64,000 nt of DNA from Pseudomonas sp. WS 5079 (lineage in GTDB: Bacteria; Pseudomonadota; Gammaproteobacteria; Pseudomonadales; Pseudomonadaceae), in the NCBI RefSeq assembly GCF_012985465.1, contig NZ_JAAQWN010000002.1:372001-436000 (forward strand), given 5' to 3'. The notes under the pieces are model-generated. The model saw nothing but the letters and a program-made list of their open reading frames with translations. It ran no database searches and was not told where the DNA came from. Positions 1-10,067 of this stretch are shown one piece after another. Positions within the stretch are counted from its first letter, which is position 1. Every line of letters begins with the position of its first letter. Position numbers and translations under genes: made by a program.

Positions 1-1
1 C

Positions 2-751
<750 letters not shown>

Positions 752-774
752 ACATCACGGCCCCTGCTTGACCC

Positions 775-874
775 TGTAGGAGCGAGCTTGCTCGCGAAAA
801 ACCTGAGGACAACGCGTTCATTCAGAATGAACGCGTCATCGTTAACGATTTTCGCGAGCAAGCTCGCTCCTACA
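775..874. repeat. REP pair (inverted, long spacer)
   Basis: Two inverted REP-like arms, TGTAGGAGCGAGCTTGCTCG at the left and its complement ending GCTCCTACA at the right, flank about 45 bases. The two copies can pair into one long hairpin between pepA and holC. REP sequences of this kind are abundant in P. fluorescens intergenic DNA. Confidence 0.85.
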
Positions 875-906
875 GGTAAAGCATGCAGGCCGCTGCAGGA
901 CATGTA

Positions 907-1335
907 ATGACCCAAGTCGACTTCTATATATTGCCCAGCGCCGATCCGTCGGCGCGCCTGGACTTTGCCTGCAAGCTCACGGAAAAAGCCTGGCGCATGG
1001 GCCATCGCATCTACCTGCATTGCAGCGACAGCGCCCAGCGTGACGACCTCGATGCCCGCCTGTGGCGCTTCAAGGGCGAGAGCTTCGTGCCCCACGGCCC
1101 CGCAGAATCGGAGCCTGAGAGCCTGGTGGTACTGGGTGTGGGCGACAGTTGTGGTGATCACCATGACCTGTTGGTCAACCTGGACCTGAAAGTGCCGGCG
1201 TTCGCCAAGGGTTTCGCCCGCGTGGCGGAAGTGGTGGTGGAAGATCCGGCTATTCGTCAGGCCGCGCGGGAGAGTTTCCGTTTCTACCGCGAACAGGGCT
1301 ATTCTCTGCAAGATCACCGATTACAGCGACTCTGA
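907..1335 (+). CDS. holC: DNA polymerase III chi subunit
   Basis: The 142-residue protein begins MTQVDFYILPS and matches HolC in size and character. Chi is part of the clamp-loader complex and links the replicase to SSB through the psi-chi pair. The central region YLHCSDSAQRDDLDARLW and the segment FVPHGP are typical of the family. An in-frame upstream ATG at 883 lies in the REP-proximal spacer, so the ATG at 907 is preferred because it gives the conserved N-terminus. It lies between pepA and valS, as in other Pseudomonas genomes, and is followed four bases later by the next gene, so they probably share a transcript. Confidence 0.9.
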   Translation: MTQVDFYILPSADPSARLDFACKLTEKAWRMGHRIYLHCSDSAQRDDLDARLWRFKGESFVPHGPAESEPESLVVLGVGDSCGDHHDLLVNLDLKVPAFAKGFARVAEVVVEDPAIRQAARESFRFYREQGYSLQDHRLQRL

Positions 1336-1339
1336 GCAC

Positions 1340-1735
1340 ATGATGGACACTTCAAACCCGCTAAAACCGTCTGACCACCTGCTGGACGACCTTGAGTCGA
1401 TCCGCCAGTTGCTGGGTGATGACAACCTGCAACCACCGCTGCTGACCGATACCGTCGCAGAAGAGGTACAGATCCCCCTGCTGTTCGACCAGGTCGGCGC
1501 CAAGCCTGGCGTAGCCGAGCCTGTCGAGCCGCCCGTCGTACAAGCGGCGCCCACGCAACCTGCCGCCGAAAAAGCCCCCGACGCTCTGCTGCTGCACCTG
1601 GACAACGAACTGCGCGCCGCTGCGCAATTGATCATGCAGGACGTGATCGACGACTTTGCCCCGCACATCGAAACCGAGATCAAGCGCCGGATGGATGCGC
1701 GCATGGAGCGGTTGCTCAGCCAGTACCAGTCCTGA
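1340..1735 (+). CDS. Small conserved protein between holC and valS
   Basis: A 131-residue acidic protein starting at tandem ATG codons (1340 and 1343), four bases after holC. The N-terminus (SDHLLDDLESIRQLLGDD) is rich in aspartate and leucine. A Pro/Ala-rich linker follows at about residues 55-80, and the C-terminal helix (LDNELRAAAQLIMQDVIDDF to the end) looks amphipathic and could oligomerise. No signal peptide, membrane segment or catalytic motif is visible. Pseudomonas genomes commonly have such a gene here and annotate it as hypothetical. Its position suggests co-transcription with holC, but I cannot assign a function. Confidence 0.8.
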   Translation: MMDTSNPLKPSDHLLDDLESIRQLLGDDNLQPPLLTDTVAEEVQIPLLFDQVGAKPGVAEPVEPPVVQAAPTQPAAEKAPDALLLHLDNELRAAAQLIMQDVIDDFAPHIETEIKRRMDARMERLLSQYQS

Positions 1736-1742
1736 GATCCCC

Positions 1743-1770
1743 TGTAGGAGCGGGCAAGCCCGCTCCTACA
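1743..1770. repeat. Single REP palindrome
   Basis: A compact palindrome with 9-base outer arms TGTAGGAGC and GCTCCTACA and a GC-rich core, between the small gene and valS. Confidence 0.85.
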
Positions 1771-1877
1771 TTTGACCCGCGCCAGTCTTAGCCCTTCTCT
1801 TCGTCTCGCCCTCTCCCCTATCCCTCGTTATACTTGTCGGCTTTCCTGAATAAATGCCAACTAGGGTCCCGCCGCGC

Positions 1878-4724
1878 ATGGATAAGACCTACCAGCCGCA
1901 CGCTATTGAAACTTCCTGGTACCAGACCTGGGAGTCCGAGAACTATTTCGCTCCGCAAGGTGCGGGCGAGTCCTACACCATCATGATCCCGCCGCCGAAC
2001 GTCACCGGCAGCCTGCACATGGGTCACGGTTTCAACAACGCGATCATGGACGCCCTGATCCGTTTCCGCCGCATGCAGGGTCGCAACACCCTGTGGCAGC
2101 CGGGCACCGACCATGCCGGCATCGCCACCCAGATGCTGGTGGAGCGCCAACTGGAAGCCACCGGCCAGAGCCGTCACGACCTGGGCCGCGAGAAATTCCT
2201 GGAAAAGATCTGGGAATGGAAGGACCAGTCCGGCGGCAATATCAGCCGTCAGATCCGTCGCCTCGGCTCGTCCGTAGACTGGAGCCGCGAGCGTTTCACC
2301 ATGGACGACGGCCTGTCGGAAGCGGTCAAGGAAGCTTTCGTGCGCCTGCACGAAGATGGCCTGATCTACCGCGGCAAGCGCCTGGTGAACTGGGATACCA
2401 AGCTGCACACGGCGATTTCCGACCTTGAAGTGGAAAACCACGACGAGAAAGGTTTCCTGTGGAACCTCAAGTATCCGCTGGCCGATGGCGCCAAGACCGC
2501 CGAAGGCAACGACTACCTGATCGTCGCCACCACCCGTCCGGAAACCATGCTCGGCGACGCCGCCGTGGCCGTTAACCCGCAAGACGAACGCTACCAGGCC
2601 CTGATCGGCAAATTTGTCGAGCTGCCATTGGTCGGCCGCCGCATCCCGATCATCGCCGATGATTACTGCGACCCTGAATTCGGCACCGGCTGCGTGAAAA
2701 TCACCCCGGCCCACGATTTCAACGACTACGAAGTCGGCAAGCGCCATAACCTGCCGCTGCTGAACATCTTCGACAAGAACGCCGCCGTTCTGCCGGCCTG
2801 CCAGGTGTTCAACCTCGACGGCACGCTGAACGACAGCATCGACGGCAAGATCCCGGCCGAATACGCCGGCCTCGACCGCTTTGAAGCACGCAAGCAGATC
2901 GTTGCCGCGTTCGATGCCGCCGGCCTGTTGGTCAGCGTGGATGACCACGCCCTGAAAGTACCGAAAGGCGACCGCTCCGGCACGGTGATCGAGCCGTGGC
3001 TGACCGACCAGTGGTACGTCTCCACCAAGCCGTTGGCAGAACCTGCGATTGCTGCCGTGGAAGACGGCCGTATCCAGTTCGTGCCCAAACAGTACGAAAA
3101 CATGTACTTCTCGTGGATGCGCGACATCCAGGATTGGTGCATCAGCCGTCAGTTGTGGTGGGGCCACCGCATTCCGGCCTGGTACGACGAGTCGGGCAAG
3201 GTCTACGTCGGCCGCGATGAAGCCGAAGTGCGCGCCAAGCACAACCTCGGTGCGGACGTGGCGCTGCAACAGGACAACGACGTGCTGGACACCTGGTTCA
3301 GTTCGGGCCTGTGGACCTTCTCGACCCTGGGCTGGCCGCAGCAGACCGAGTTCCTGAAGAAATTCCACTCCACCGACGTGCTGGTCACCGGTTTCGACAT
3401 CATTTTCTTCTGGGTTGCCCGGATGATCATGCTCACCATGCATTTGGTGAAGAACGAGGACGGCACCCCGCAGGTACCGTTCAAGACCGTGTACGTGCAC
3501 GGCCTGGTGCGTGATGGCCAGGGCCAGAAGATGTCCAAGTCCAAGGGCAACGTGCTGGACCCGCTGGACATCATCGACGGCATCGACCTGGAGACCCTGG
3601 TGCAAAAACGCACCTCGGGCCTGATGCAGCCGAAACTGGCGAAAAAGATCGAGAAGCAGACCCGCGACGAGTTCGCCGACGGCATCGCCAGCTACGGCAC
3701 CGATGCCCTGCGCTTCACCTTCTGCTCGCTGGCGTCCACCGGTCGCGACATCAAGTTCGACATGGGCCGCGTCGAAGGCTATCGCAACTTCTGCAACAAG
3801 ATCTGGAACGCGGCGCGCTACGTGCTGGACAAGGGCGAAGACTGCGGCCAGAACGGCGAAGCCTTTGAGCTGTCCCTGGCTGATCGCTGGATCATCTCGC
3901 AGTTGCAGCGCACCGAAGCCGAAGTGACCCGCCAACTCGACCAGTTCCGTTTCGACCTGGCCGCACAAGCGCTGTACGAGTTCATCTGGAACCAGTATTG
4001 CGACTGGTACCTGGAACTGTCCAAGCCGGTGCTGTGGGACGAGAACGCACCGATCGAGCGCCAGCGCGGCACCCGTCGCACCCTGGTGCGCGTGCTGGAA
4101 GTGGCGTTGCGCCTGGCGCATCCGTTCATGCCGTTCATCACCGAAGAAATCTGGCAGCGCCTGGCGCCGCTGGCCGGTATCGAAGGCAAGACCATCATGC
4201 TGCAACCTTGGCCGGTGGCCAATGAAGCCCGCATCGACGAGGCTGCCGAAAGCGATATCGAATGGCTCAAGGCCCTGATGCTCGGCACGCGCAACATCCG
4301 CGCCGAGATGAACATCGGCCCGGGCAAGCCTTTGGCGGTGTTCGTGAAGAACGCCAGTGCCGAAGACCTGCGCCGTCTCACCGAGAACGACGCCTTGCTC
4401 AAGAAGCTGGCGAAGCTGGAGTCGATCACCGTATTGGCTGATGGCGCCGAAGCACCGCTGTCTGCCACCGCACTGGTTGGCGAGATGGAAGTGCTGGTGC
4501 CGATGGCCGGCCTGATCGACAAAGGCGCCGAACTGGCACGCCTGGACAAGGAAATCCTGCGTTTGCAGGGCGAAGTGCAGCGCGTCGGCGGCAAGCTGTC
4601 CAATGCGGCGTTCGTGGACAAGGCCCCGGCCGAAGTCATCGACAAGGAACGCGCCAAGCTGGCCGAGGCCGAACAGGCGTTGGGCAAGCTGGCGGAGCAA
4701 CATGCGCGGATTTCCAGCCTGTAA
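1878..4724 (+). CDS. valS: Valyl-tRNA synthetase
   Basis: A 948-residue class I aminoacyl-tRNA synthetase that charges tRNA-Val and edits mischarged threonine. The HIGH-type motif is [14 protein letters not shown] near residue 45 and the KMSKS loop is QKMSKSKGN near residue 555. The CP1 editing domain carries [10 protein letters not shown], the anticodon-binding domain follows, and the C-terminus has the coiled-coil arm ([20 protein letters not shown]) typical of ValRS. An in-frame upstream ATG at 1854 is possible, but [11 protein letters not shown] at 1878 matches the conserved N-terminus. A rho-independent terminator follows immediately. Assignment is secure. Confidence 0.97.
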   Translation: MDKTYQPHAIETSWYQTWESENYFAPQGAGESYTIMIPPPNVTGSLHMGHGFNNAIMDALIRFRRMQGRNTLWQPGTDHAGIATQMLVERQLEATGQSRHDLGREKFLEKIWEWKDQSGGNISRQIRRLGSSVDWSRERFTMDDGLSEAVKEAFVRLHEDGLIYRGKRLVNWDTKLHTAISDLEVENHDEKGFLWNLKYPLADGAKTAEGNDYLIVATTRPETMLGDAAVAVNPQDERYQALIGKFVELPLVGRRIPIIADDYCDPEFGTGCVKITPAHDFNDYEVGKRHNLPLLNIFDKNAAVLPACQVFNLDGTLNDSIDGKIPAEYAGLDRFEARKQIVAAFDAAGLLVSVDDHALKVPKGDRSGTVIEPWLTDQWYVSTKPLAEPAIAAVEDGRIQFVPKQYENMYFSWMRDIQDWCISRQLWWGHRIPAWYDESGKVYVGRDEAEVRAKHNLGADVALQQDNDVLDTWFSSGLWTFSTLGWPQQTEFLKKFHSTDVLVTGFDIIFFWVARMIMLTMHLVKNEDGTPQVPFKTVYVHGLVRDGQGQKMSKSKGNVLDPLDIIDGIDLETLVQKRTSGLMQPKLAKKIEKQTRDEFADGIASYGTDALRFTFCSLASTGRDIKFDMGRVEGYRNFCNKIWNAARYVLDKGEDCGQNGEAFELSLADRWIISQLQRTEAEVTRQLDQFRFDLAAQALYEFIWNQYCDWYLELSKPVLWDENAPIERQRGTRRTLVRVLEVALRLAHPFMPFITEEIWQRLAPLAGIEGKTIMLQPWPVANEARIDEAAESDIEWLKALMLGTRNIRAEMNIGPGKPLAVFVKNASAEDLRRLTENDALLKKLAKLESITVLADGAEAPLSATALVGEMEVLVPMAGLIDKGAELARLDKEILRLQGEVQRVGGKLSNAAFVDKAPAEVIDKERAKLAEAEQALGKLAEQHARISSL

Positions 4725-4737
4725 GGGCCGGCCTGCG

Positions 4738-4768
4738 TAAAAAAGAGACCTTCGGGTCTCTTTTTTTT
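4738..4768 (+). terminator. Rho-independent terminator of valS
   Basis: The inverted repeat AAAGAGACC-TTC-GGGTCTCTTT is followed by a run of eight T, fourteen bases after the valS stop codon. Confidence 0.93.
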
Positions 4769-4788
4769 GGCACTGCAAACCCAATCAA

Positions 4789-4875
4789 TGTAGGAGCCGG
4801 CTTGCCAGCGATAGCATCACCTCGGTCTGCCCGATACACCGAGTCACCCGCATCGCCGGCAAGCCGGCTCCTACA
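4789..4875. repeat. REP pair
   Basis: Inverted REP arms (TGTAGGAGCCGGCTTGCCAG at left, complement ending GCCGGCTCCTACA at right) lie between the valS terminator and rlmF. Confidence 0.85.
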
Positions 4876-4940
4876 GTTGAACGGGTTGGGCTCAGGATGT
4901 GTGACAATGGCCGCCACTTTGAGCCAACACCAGAATCATC

Positions 4941-5957
4941 ATGACCGCCCCCAGCACACCCAAACCGCCCCGCAAGAAGCCGAAAACCGCCGCCACGGCC
5001 AAGCCCGTCGCGCCGCGCAAGGAAGCGACCCTGCACCCGCGCAACCGCCACCAGGGCCGTTACGACTTCCCCGCGCTGATCAAGACCACGCCAGAACTGG
5101 CCCAGTATGTGATCCTCAACCCCTACGGCAAGGAAAGCATCGACTTCGCCAGCCCGGACGCGGTGCGGGTGTTCAACCGGGCGCTGCTCAAGGCGTTCTA
5201 TGGCGTGCAGCACTGGGATATCCCGGCTGACTACCTGTGCCCACCGGTGCCGGGCCGTGCCGATTACGTGCACTTCCTCGCCGACCTGCTGGCCAGCGTC
5301 AACGACGGCAAGATTCCCCGTGGCTCGATCGTCAAGGTGCTGGACATCGGCATGGGCGCCAACTGCGTCTATCCGCTGATCGGCTACATGGACTACCGCT
5401 GGAACTTCCTCGGCTCCGAGATCGACCCGACCGCCGTGGCCGCCGCCAAGGCCATTGTGCAGTCCAATGACCTGAGCAAGGTCATCCAACTGCGCCAGCA
5501 AACCAATCCCAAGCATATTCTGCTGGGGCTGCTGGAGCCGGGTGAGCGTTTTGACCTGACCATGTGCAACCCCCCCTTCCATGCCTCCATGGATGAAGCG
5601 ACCAAAGGCAGCGAGCGCAAGTGGCGTGCCCTGGGCAAGGCCGATCCCAAGCGCAAATTGCCGGTATTGAACTTCGGCGGCCAATCGGCAGAGCTGTGGT
5701 GCGAGGGCGGTGAGGCGCGGTTTGTCACGCAATTGATCGCCGAAAGCGCGCATTTTGCGCATAAAGTGCTGTGGTTCAGCACTCTGGTGTCAAAAGCGTC
5801 CAACCTGCCTGCCATCGAGACCGCGCTGAAAAAGGCCGGGGTCCTGGAAAGCCAGGTGGTGGAGATGTCCCAGGGCCAGAAACAGAGCCGTTTTGTGGCA
5901 TGGACCTTCCAGACCAAGAACGAGCAACAGATCTGGCGCCAGCGCTGGGTGCGCTAG
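4941..5957 (+). CDS. rlmF: 23S rRNA (adenine-1618-N6)-methyltransferase
   Basis: A 338-residue Rossmann-fold SAM-dependent methyltransferase matching RlmF (YbiN), which methylates A1618 in 23S rRNA. The N-terminus is a basic Lys/Pro/Ala tail (residues 1-35), consistent with RNA binding. The SAM-binding motif [14 protein letters not shown] is near residues 133-146 and the amino-methyltransferase motif NPPFHAS is near residues 210-216. Also visible are the family segments [14 protein letters not shown] and a C-terminal [13 protein letters not shown]. The start at ATG 4941 is the only sensible one. The gene converges on hupN with a shared terminator between them. Confidence 0.94.
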   Translation: MTAPSTPKPPRKKPKTAATAKPVAPRKEATLHPRNRHQGRYDFPALIKTTPELAQYVILNPYGKESIDFASPDAVRVFNRALLKAFYGVQHWDIPADYLCPPVPGRADYVHFLADLLASVNDGKIPRGSIVKVLDIGMGANCVYPLIGYMDYRWNFLGSEIDPTAVAAAKAIVQSNDLSKVIQLRQQTNPKHILLGLLEPGERFDLTMCNPPFHASMDEATKGSERKWRALGKADPKRKLPVLNFGGQSAELWCEGGEARFVTQLIAESAHFAHKVLWFSTLVSKASNLPAIETALKKAGVLESQVVEMSQGQKQSRFVAWTFQTKNEQQIWRQRWVR

Positions 5958-5974
5958 AGGCAAATCGCAGGCAA

Positions 5975-6015
5975 CAAAAAACCGTGCCCGGATCGCTCCG
6001 ATGCACGGTTTTTTT
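5975..6015. terminator. Bidirectional terminator between rlmF and hupN
   Basis: Arms AAACCGTGC and GCACGGTTT flank a short loop. The hairpin has an A-run on the left and a T-run of seven on the right, so it can serve both convergent genes. Confidence 0.88.
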
Positions 6016-6023
6016 GCTGCGTA

Positions 6024-6305
6024 TTACTTGTTGATCGAGTCGGTCAGGCCTTTGGCCACAACCAGCTTGATCACTTTCTTCGCAGCGATTTCGATGGCAG
6101 CGCCAGTCGAAGGGTTACGGCCGGTACGGGCTGGACGCTCGGCCACTTTCAGCTTGCCAACACCTGGCAGAGTGATTTCGCCGCCGTTGTCCAGCTGGTC
6201 ACCAACGATCTGAGCCAGTTGCTCCAGTACTGCACGTACTTGAACCTTGGTGGTGTCAGTGGATTCGGCGATATCAGCGATCAGTTGGTCTTTAGTCAAA
6301 GCCAT
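6024..6305 (-). CDS. hupN: HU-family DNA-binding protein
   Basis: A 93-residue histone-like protein starting MALTKDQLIADIAES. The DNA-binding beta-arm carries RPARTGRNPSTG, the hallmark of HU. HU dimers bend and compact DNA in the nucleoid. Pseudomonas has several HU paralogues, and the one next to the yejK-like gene and valS is the one called HupN in P. putida, so I use that symbol from context. The gene is divergent from the YejK-like gene, and the roughly 400-base gap probably contains both promoters. Confidence 0.92.
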   Translation of the reverse strand: MALTKDQLIADIAESTDTTKVQVRAVLEQLAQIVGDQLDNGGEITLPGVGKLKVAERPARTGRNPSTGAAIEIAAKKVIKLVVAKGLTDSINK

Positions 6306-6701
6306 TGTGGTGTTCCTTCCCTATCAAATTCATTTGGATTGCAGAGTGCAGTGTCAGCCATCGAGCCCGACCGTCAAGGCCTGGCACCCCTGGCCATAAC
6401 CGCGAGAGATCGGGGTTATAGATGCTTGAAACGGGGTTTGGTTCGACCTGACAAATGCTGAATGCACGCTTAACGCCGATACATCGCGTAAGACGGGGCA
6501 AAACTAGCACAGAGACGGGGAAATATCCGCTTCTACCTACCCATTTGGTCAGCTTTATCGCTCTAAACCGTGAAAAAAAGGCATATGGGCCGTCAGAGGC
6601 CTGCCAAAACCGCTGCAAACGACGCCGCGACCAACGGGTGCGGTACACTGGCGACTTTTTCCGGGAGGCCAACCGCTCCCGCCCAACCAGCCGAGAAGCC
6701 C
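6306..6701. other. Divergent intergenic region hupN / yejK-like
   Basis: About 400 bases between two divergent nucleoid-protein genes. I see no convincing coding sequence, repeat or strong hairpin. Promoters for both genes must lie here, but I could not pick a confident -35/-10 pair by eye. The stretch near 6500-6590 is AT-richer than its flanks. Confidence 0.5.
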
Positions 6702-7706
6702 ATGCCGATCCGTCACTGCATCGTCCACCTGATCGACAAAAAACCCGACGGCACGCCCGCAGTTCTCCACGCCCGTGACTCCGAACTGGCCGAGTCCGCC
6801 GCCATCGAGAACATGCTCGCCGACCTCAACGAGAGCTATAACGCCAAGCAAGGCAAGGCCTGGGGTTTGTTCCATGCCGAGTCCGGCGCGCACCCGTTCA
6901 GCGGCTGGTTGAAGGAATATTTCGACGGCGCCAAGGATTTCACCGCCTTCAGCCGGATTGCCGTGGAACACCTGCAGAAGCTGATGGAGGAATCCAACCT
7001 CTCTGTCGGCGGCCACGTGCTGTTTGCCCACTATCAACAGGGCATGACCGACTACCTGGCCATCGCCCTGCTGCACCACAGCGAAGGCGTGGCGGTGACC
7101 GACGAGCTGGACGTGACGCCCTCGCGCCACCTGGACCTGGGCCAGTTGCACCTGGCGGCACGGATCAACGTGTCCGAATGGCAGAACAACAAGCAGTCCA
7201 AGCAGTACATCTCGTTTATCAAGGGTAAGAACGGCAAGAAGGTCTCGGAGTACTTCCGCGACTTTATCGGCTGCCAGGAAGGCGTCGACGGCCCGGGCGA
7301 GACCCGCACCCTGCTCAAGGCCTTCAGCGACTTCGTCGAGAGCGAAGACCTGCCGGACGAGTCCGCCCGCGAGAAAACCAAGACCCTGGTGGACTACGCC
7401 AGCAGCCAGGCCAAGCTCGGCGAGCCGATGGGCCTGGAAGAACTGTCGGGCTTGATCGATGAAGATCGGCCAAAGGCGTTCTACGACCATATCCGCAACA
7501 AGGACTACGGCCTGTCACCGGAAATCCCCGCCGATAAGCGCACCCTCAACCAGTTCCGCCGCTTCACCGGGCGCGCCGAAGGCTTGTCCATCAGCTTTGA
7601 AGCGCACCTGCTGGGCGACAAGATCGAGTATGACGAAGCCGCCGGCACCCTGATCATCAAGGGCTTGCCGACCCAACTGACCGACCAGCTCAAGCGCCGT
7701 AACTGA
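6702..7706 (+). CDS. Nucleoid-associated protein YejK-like
   Basis: A 334-residue protein beginning [17 protein letters not shown] that matches the YejK/NdpA (37-kDa nucleoid-associated) family. Family features include [19 protein letters not shown] in the middle region and [33 protein letters not shown] near the C-terminus. The frame is open upstream to 6570, but the sequence before 6702 has no conserved character, so ATG 6702 is chosen. Its stop overlaps the start of the glutaredoxin-like gene (ATGA), indicating translational coupling. The divergent neighbour is another nucleoid protein, hupN. Confidence 0.9.
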   Translation: MPIRHCIVHLIDKKPDGTPAVLHARDSELAESAAIENMLADLNESYNAKQGKAWGLFHAESGAHPFSGWLKEYFDGAKDFTAFSRIAVEHLQKLMEESNLSVGGHVLFAHYQQGMTDYLAIALLHHSEGVAVTDELDVTPSRHLDLGQLHLAARINVSEWQNNKQSKQYISFIKGKNGKKVSEYFRDFIGCQEGVDGPGETRTLLKAFSDFVESEDLPDESAREKTKTLVDYASSQAKLGEPMGLEELSGLIDEDRPKAFYDHIRNKDYGLSPEIPADKRTLNQFRRFTGRAEGLSISFEAHLLGDKIEYDEAAGTLIIKGLPTQLTDQLKRRN

Positions 7707-8059
7707 TGCTCGGCGGGGTCCTGAAGAAAGTCCTGCTGGTGCTGCTGGTGGTGGTGGCGATCCAGAACTGGGGCAAGATCGAGCGGTTGTTCAACCCCTC
7801 GCAGGTGGTGCCGGAGCAGGTGCGGGCCACCGCCCGGGTGACGCTGTACACCACCGAGTGGTGCGGGTACTGCAAGCAGACCCAGCGGTTCCTCGATCAG
7901 AAAGGCATTCCCTACAAGAGCGTGGATATCGAAAAGGATACCCAGGGCCGCAAGGCCTATGAGGCCCTGGGAGGCGGCGGGATTCCATTTGTGGACGTGA
8001 ATGGCACGCAGATTCGCGACTACAACCCGGATGCCATCCTGTCCGCCCTGAACCTGTAG
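7706..8059 (+). CDS. Membrane-anchored glutaredoxin-like protein
   Basis: A 117-residue protein with one N-terminal membrane segment (about residues 5-20, KKVLLVLLVVVAIQ) followed by a glutaredoxin fold. The redox motif CGYC is at residues 53-56, and the cis-proline region reads GIPFVDVNG. The single helix with a basic start suggests an anchored domain, but its side of the membrane cannot be fixed from sequence. The ATG overlaps the stop of the YejK-like gene. The predicted role is thiol-disulfide exchange with unknown partners. It is well supported as a member of the glutaredoxin/DUF4124-neighbouring class, but its substrate is unknown. Confidence 0.85.
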   Translation: MLGGVLKKVLLVLLVVVAIQNWGKIERLFNPSQVVPEQVRATARVTLYTTEWCGYCKQTQRFLDQKGIPYKSVDIEKDTQGRKAYEALGGGGIPFVDVNGTQIRDYNPDAILSALNL

Positions 8060-8102
8060 GCGCGAGCAAGCCCTAATGCCGATCAGTTAAGCGCAGATCA
8101 AA

Positions 8103-8130
8103 TGTGGGAGCGGGCTTGCCCGCTCCCACA
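8103..8130. repeat. Single REP palindrome
   Basis: Palindrome with arms TGTGGGAGCGGGC and GCCCGCTCCCACA between convergent genes. A partial REP (GTAGGCGCGAGCAAGCC) lies about 45 bases upstream, directly at the glutaredoxin stop codon. Confidence 0.85.
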
Positions 8131-8168
8131 GGCGATCTGCGCATTAACCCACGCCTATAGCGGTTTGA

Positions 8169-9098
8169 TTAACGGATTAAGAAGCCCAGGCGCGGAAAGT
8201 GCACATGCACAGTGCCGCCGCGCTCATCCGCGCGACGCAGGATCAGTTCTTCACGGCCGGCAAACATCAACTCCCCCGCCACCGGGTCGACGCCATAGTC
8301 GGTCGCGGCGATGGTCACTTGCTGGCCGACCTTGAACCCGTCGGGCTCTGCAAACACTTCATCCGGCAACGCTGCAGGCGCGCTATCGCGGGCGATTTCC
8401 AGGGCCTGCTTGGCACTCATCTCGCTGGCAGTGCCATGCCCAAAGCCCAGGACCCGCGCCAGCCAGGCGCTGGCAGCCGGATAGTTATCCACCAGCGGCG
8501 AGGTCACCGACGAGCCTTTGAGGAACCACAACGGATGGGCCATGGCAAAGTCGGCAATCGATGGCTCGCCAAACAGGAAATCCCCCGACTGGCGCTGCAA
8601 TTGCTGCTCAAGGCGCGCAATGATTGCCGGCCACTGGTGCCGCGCCACGTCCAGTTGCACGCGGCTGGCGCTGCCGTCGCCGAACATCTTGCTGCGGTCG
8701 GCCACCAGCACCTGCAGCAACTGCGGCGGCACCTTGGCAAATTTCACGGCCAGGGATTCGGGCTGGAACACCAAGGCCACGGCATGGGAAAACACCACCG
8801 AATCGGCCCAGGCGGCAAAGCTCTGGCTGACCAGTTCCTGGCCTTCGGGAAACAGCGGCGGCGTGGCCTTTTCCTGTTCCAGGCGGCGTGCGATCAGCGC
8901 GGTGTCGCAGTAAATATCTGCACCCACTTGCAGCACCGGGGTTTTACGGTAGCCGCCGGTCAGGGCCGTCAGGTCGGGCTTGGGCATCACCGGGGGAATG
9001 GTCACCGAATGCCAGGACAGCCCTTTGTAGCCCAGGAGCAGGCGGGCTTTTTCCGCGAAAGGGGATTGGGGGTAGTGGTGCAGGATCAACTCAGACAT
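8169..9098 (-). CDS. Glutathione S-transferase family protein with C-terminal extension
   Basis: A 309-residue protein starting MSELILHHYPQSPFAEKARLL, a typical GST thioredoxin-fold N-terminus (residues 1-80, with KTPVLQVGADIYCDT as the cis-Pro/beta segment). An all-helical domain follows to about residue 225 (FLFGEPSIADFAMAHPLWFL is the conserved C-terminal GST motif). The last 60-70 residues (KVGQQVTIAATDYGVDPVAG onward) look like a small beta-rich domain absent from ordinary ~210-residue GSTs. The frame extends upstream to 9161, but the ATG at 9098 gives the family N-terminus. The substrate is unknown. Confidence 0.85.
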   Translation of the reverse strand: MSELILHHYPQSPFAEKARLLLGYKGLSWHSVTIPPVMPKPDLTALTGGYRKTPVLQVGADIYCDTALIARRLEQEKATPPLFPEGQELVSQSFAAWADSVVFSHAVALVFQPESLAVKFAKVPPQLLQVLVADRSKMFGDGSASRVQLDVARHQWPAIIARLEQQLQRQSGDFLFGEPSIADFAMAHPLWFLKGSSVTSPLVDNYPAASAWLARVLGFGHGTASEMSAKQALEIARDSAPAALPDEVFAEPDGFKVGQQVTIAATDYGVDPVAGELMFAGREELILRRADERGGTVHVHFPRLGFLIR

Positions 9099-9179
9099 GC
9101 CGGACTCCGCCAGATGAAGGAGCGGCCAGATTATCGTGCAAAAACCCTGCGGCCTAGCCATTGGCCTGATGGGAACTGA

Positions 9180-9479
9180 TCAGTCAGATTGATAAGCCCG
9201 GGCCAGACACTCCTTGGCGCTTTTCTTGAGCTTTTTTATCAGGCGTTCCTGGCGCAGCGCCTCGCCCTTGCTCGCGCAGGCCTCGGTATACACCAGCGCG
9301 ACCGCCGGGCTGGACAGGAAAAACCGCGCGCCCTTGCCGCTCTGATGCATCGCAAAGCGGCGCAGCGGATCGTTGCTGATCCCGCAATAGAGCGAGCCAT
9401 TGGCCGCCCGCACCAGGTAGACAAACCAGGGCTTGGGCGCGATGGGTTCAGGTGGATTGTTCACAAAAGGTTCTGGCAA
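9180..9479 (-). CDS. GIY-YIG nuclease superfamily protein
   Basis: A 99-residue single-domain protein with the GIY-YIG core. [20 protein letters not shown] supplies the two beta strands, [14 protein letters not shown] the conserved arginine/histidine helix, and [16 protein letters not shown] the glutamate-containing helix. It belongs to the small UPF0213/YhbQ-like group, whose cellular role is unsettled. No ATG precedes the domain: the longest frame uses TTG at 9479, with a GTG at 9464 as alternative. Real by domain integrity; start uncertain. Confidence 0.85.
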   Translation of the reverse strand: MPEPFVNNPPEPIAPKPWFVYLVRAANGSLYCGISNDPLRRFAMHQSGKGARFFLSSPAVALVYTEACASKGEALRQERLIKKLKKSAKECLARAYQSD

Positions 9480-9500
9480 ACGAAAAGAGCGCCAATCTTA

Positions 9501-9980
9501 TCAACGACTGGCCTGGAACGCCTTCAACCCTTTCAACGCCTGGGCGCGCACCGCGTTGCGCACCAGCGGCGTCCAGCCCAGCAGCAGGCCCTTCGCACCC
9601 AGGGCCTGGCGCGACCAACGCCACAGGTCGAAGTGGTCGTGGTGCTCGCAGATCTTGCCGTCGCGAAACACAAAACGGGCCTGGATATCGTTGACCACGG
9701 TGTTGCCGGTCTGGCTGAACAGATACGTCGCCACCCAATGGGCGCTGCCGAGGGTGTCGTCGCTGCGCACTTGGTCGAAGGTCAGGGAAAAGTCCTTGGC
9801 CCGGGTGGTGAGCATGCGCCACATGTCGCCGGCATCGCGCCCGCGCAGTTCACCGAACGCCGGGTCGCTGAACCGCACATCCTCGGTGTAGCAGGCACTC
9901 ATGGCCTCGGCATCCAGGCGCTGGAAGGCGCTGTAGAACTCGCTGATCAGGGCGTTGTGGGCGTCGCTCATGGGTTGCAT
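9501..9980 (-). CDS. NTF2-like (SnoaL-type) protein
   Basis: A 159-residue protein of the NTF2-like cone fold. The N-terminal helix ISEFYSAFQRLDAEAMSACYTEDVRFSDPAFG and the strand region FVFRDGKICEHHDHFDLWRWSRQALG are typical of SnoaL-like proteins, which bind small hydrophobic molecules or act as isomerases. No signal peptide. Starts at 9980 (MQPMSD) and 9971 (MSDAHN) are both possible. It lies 22 bases from the GIY-YIG gene on the same strand. No specific substrate can be named. Confidence 0.85.
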   Translation of the reverse strand: MQPMSDAHNALISEFYSAFQRLDAEAMSACYTEDVRFSDPAFGELRGRDAGDMWRMLTTRAKDFSLTFDQVRSDDTLGSAHWVATYLFSQTGNTVVNDIQARFVFRDGKICEHHDHFDLWRWSRQALGAKGLLLGWTPLVRNAVRAQALKGLKAFQASR

Positions 9981-10067
9981 CCGGCAAAGGTGGGAAGTCA
10001 GTCACGATAGTGTGCAATGGCCTGCAACGCCATCGGCATCAATCCCGGGAATGCCAGGGGTAAACCC

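Noticed and set aside
1818..4784. A 988-residue open frame on the minus strand opposite valS
   Set aside because: It is a high-GC antisense shadow of valS, with no domain, signal or ribosome site; valS has all its motifs intact.
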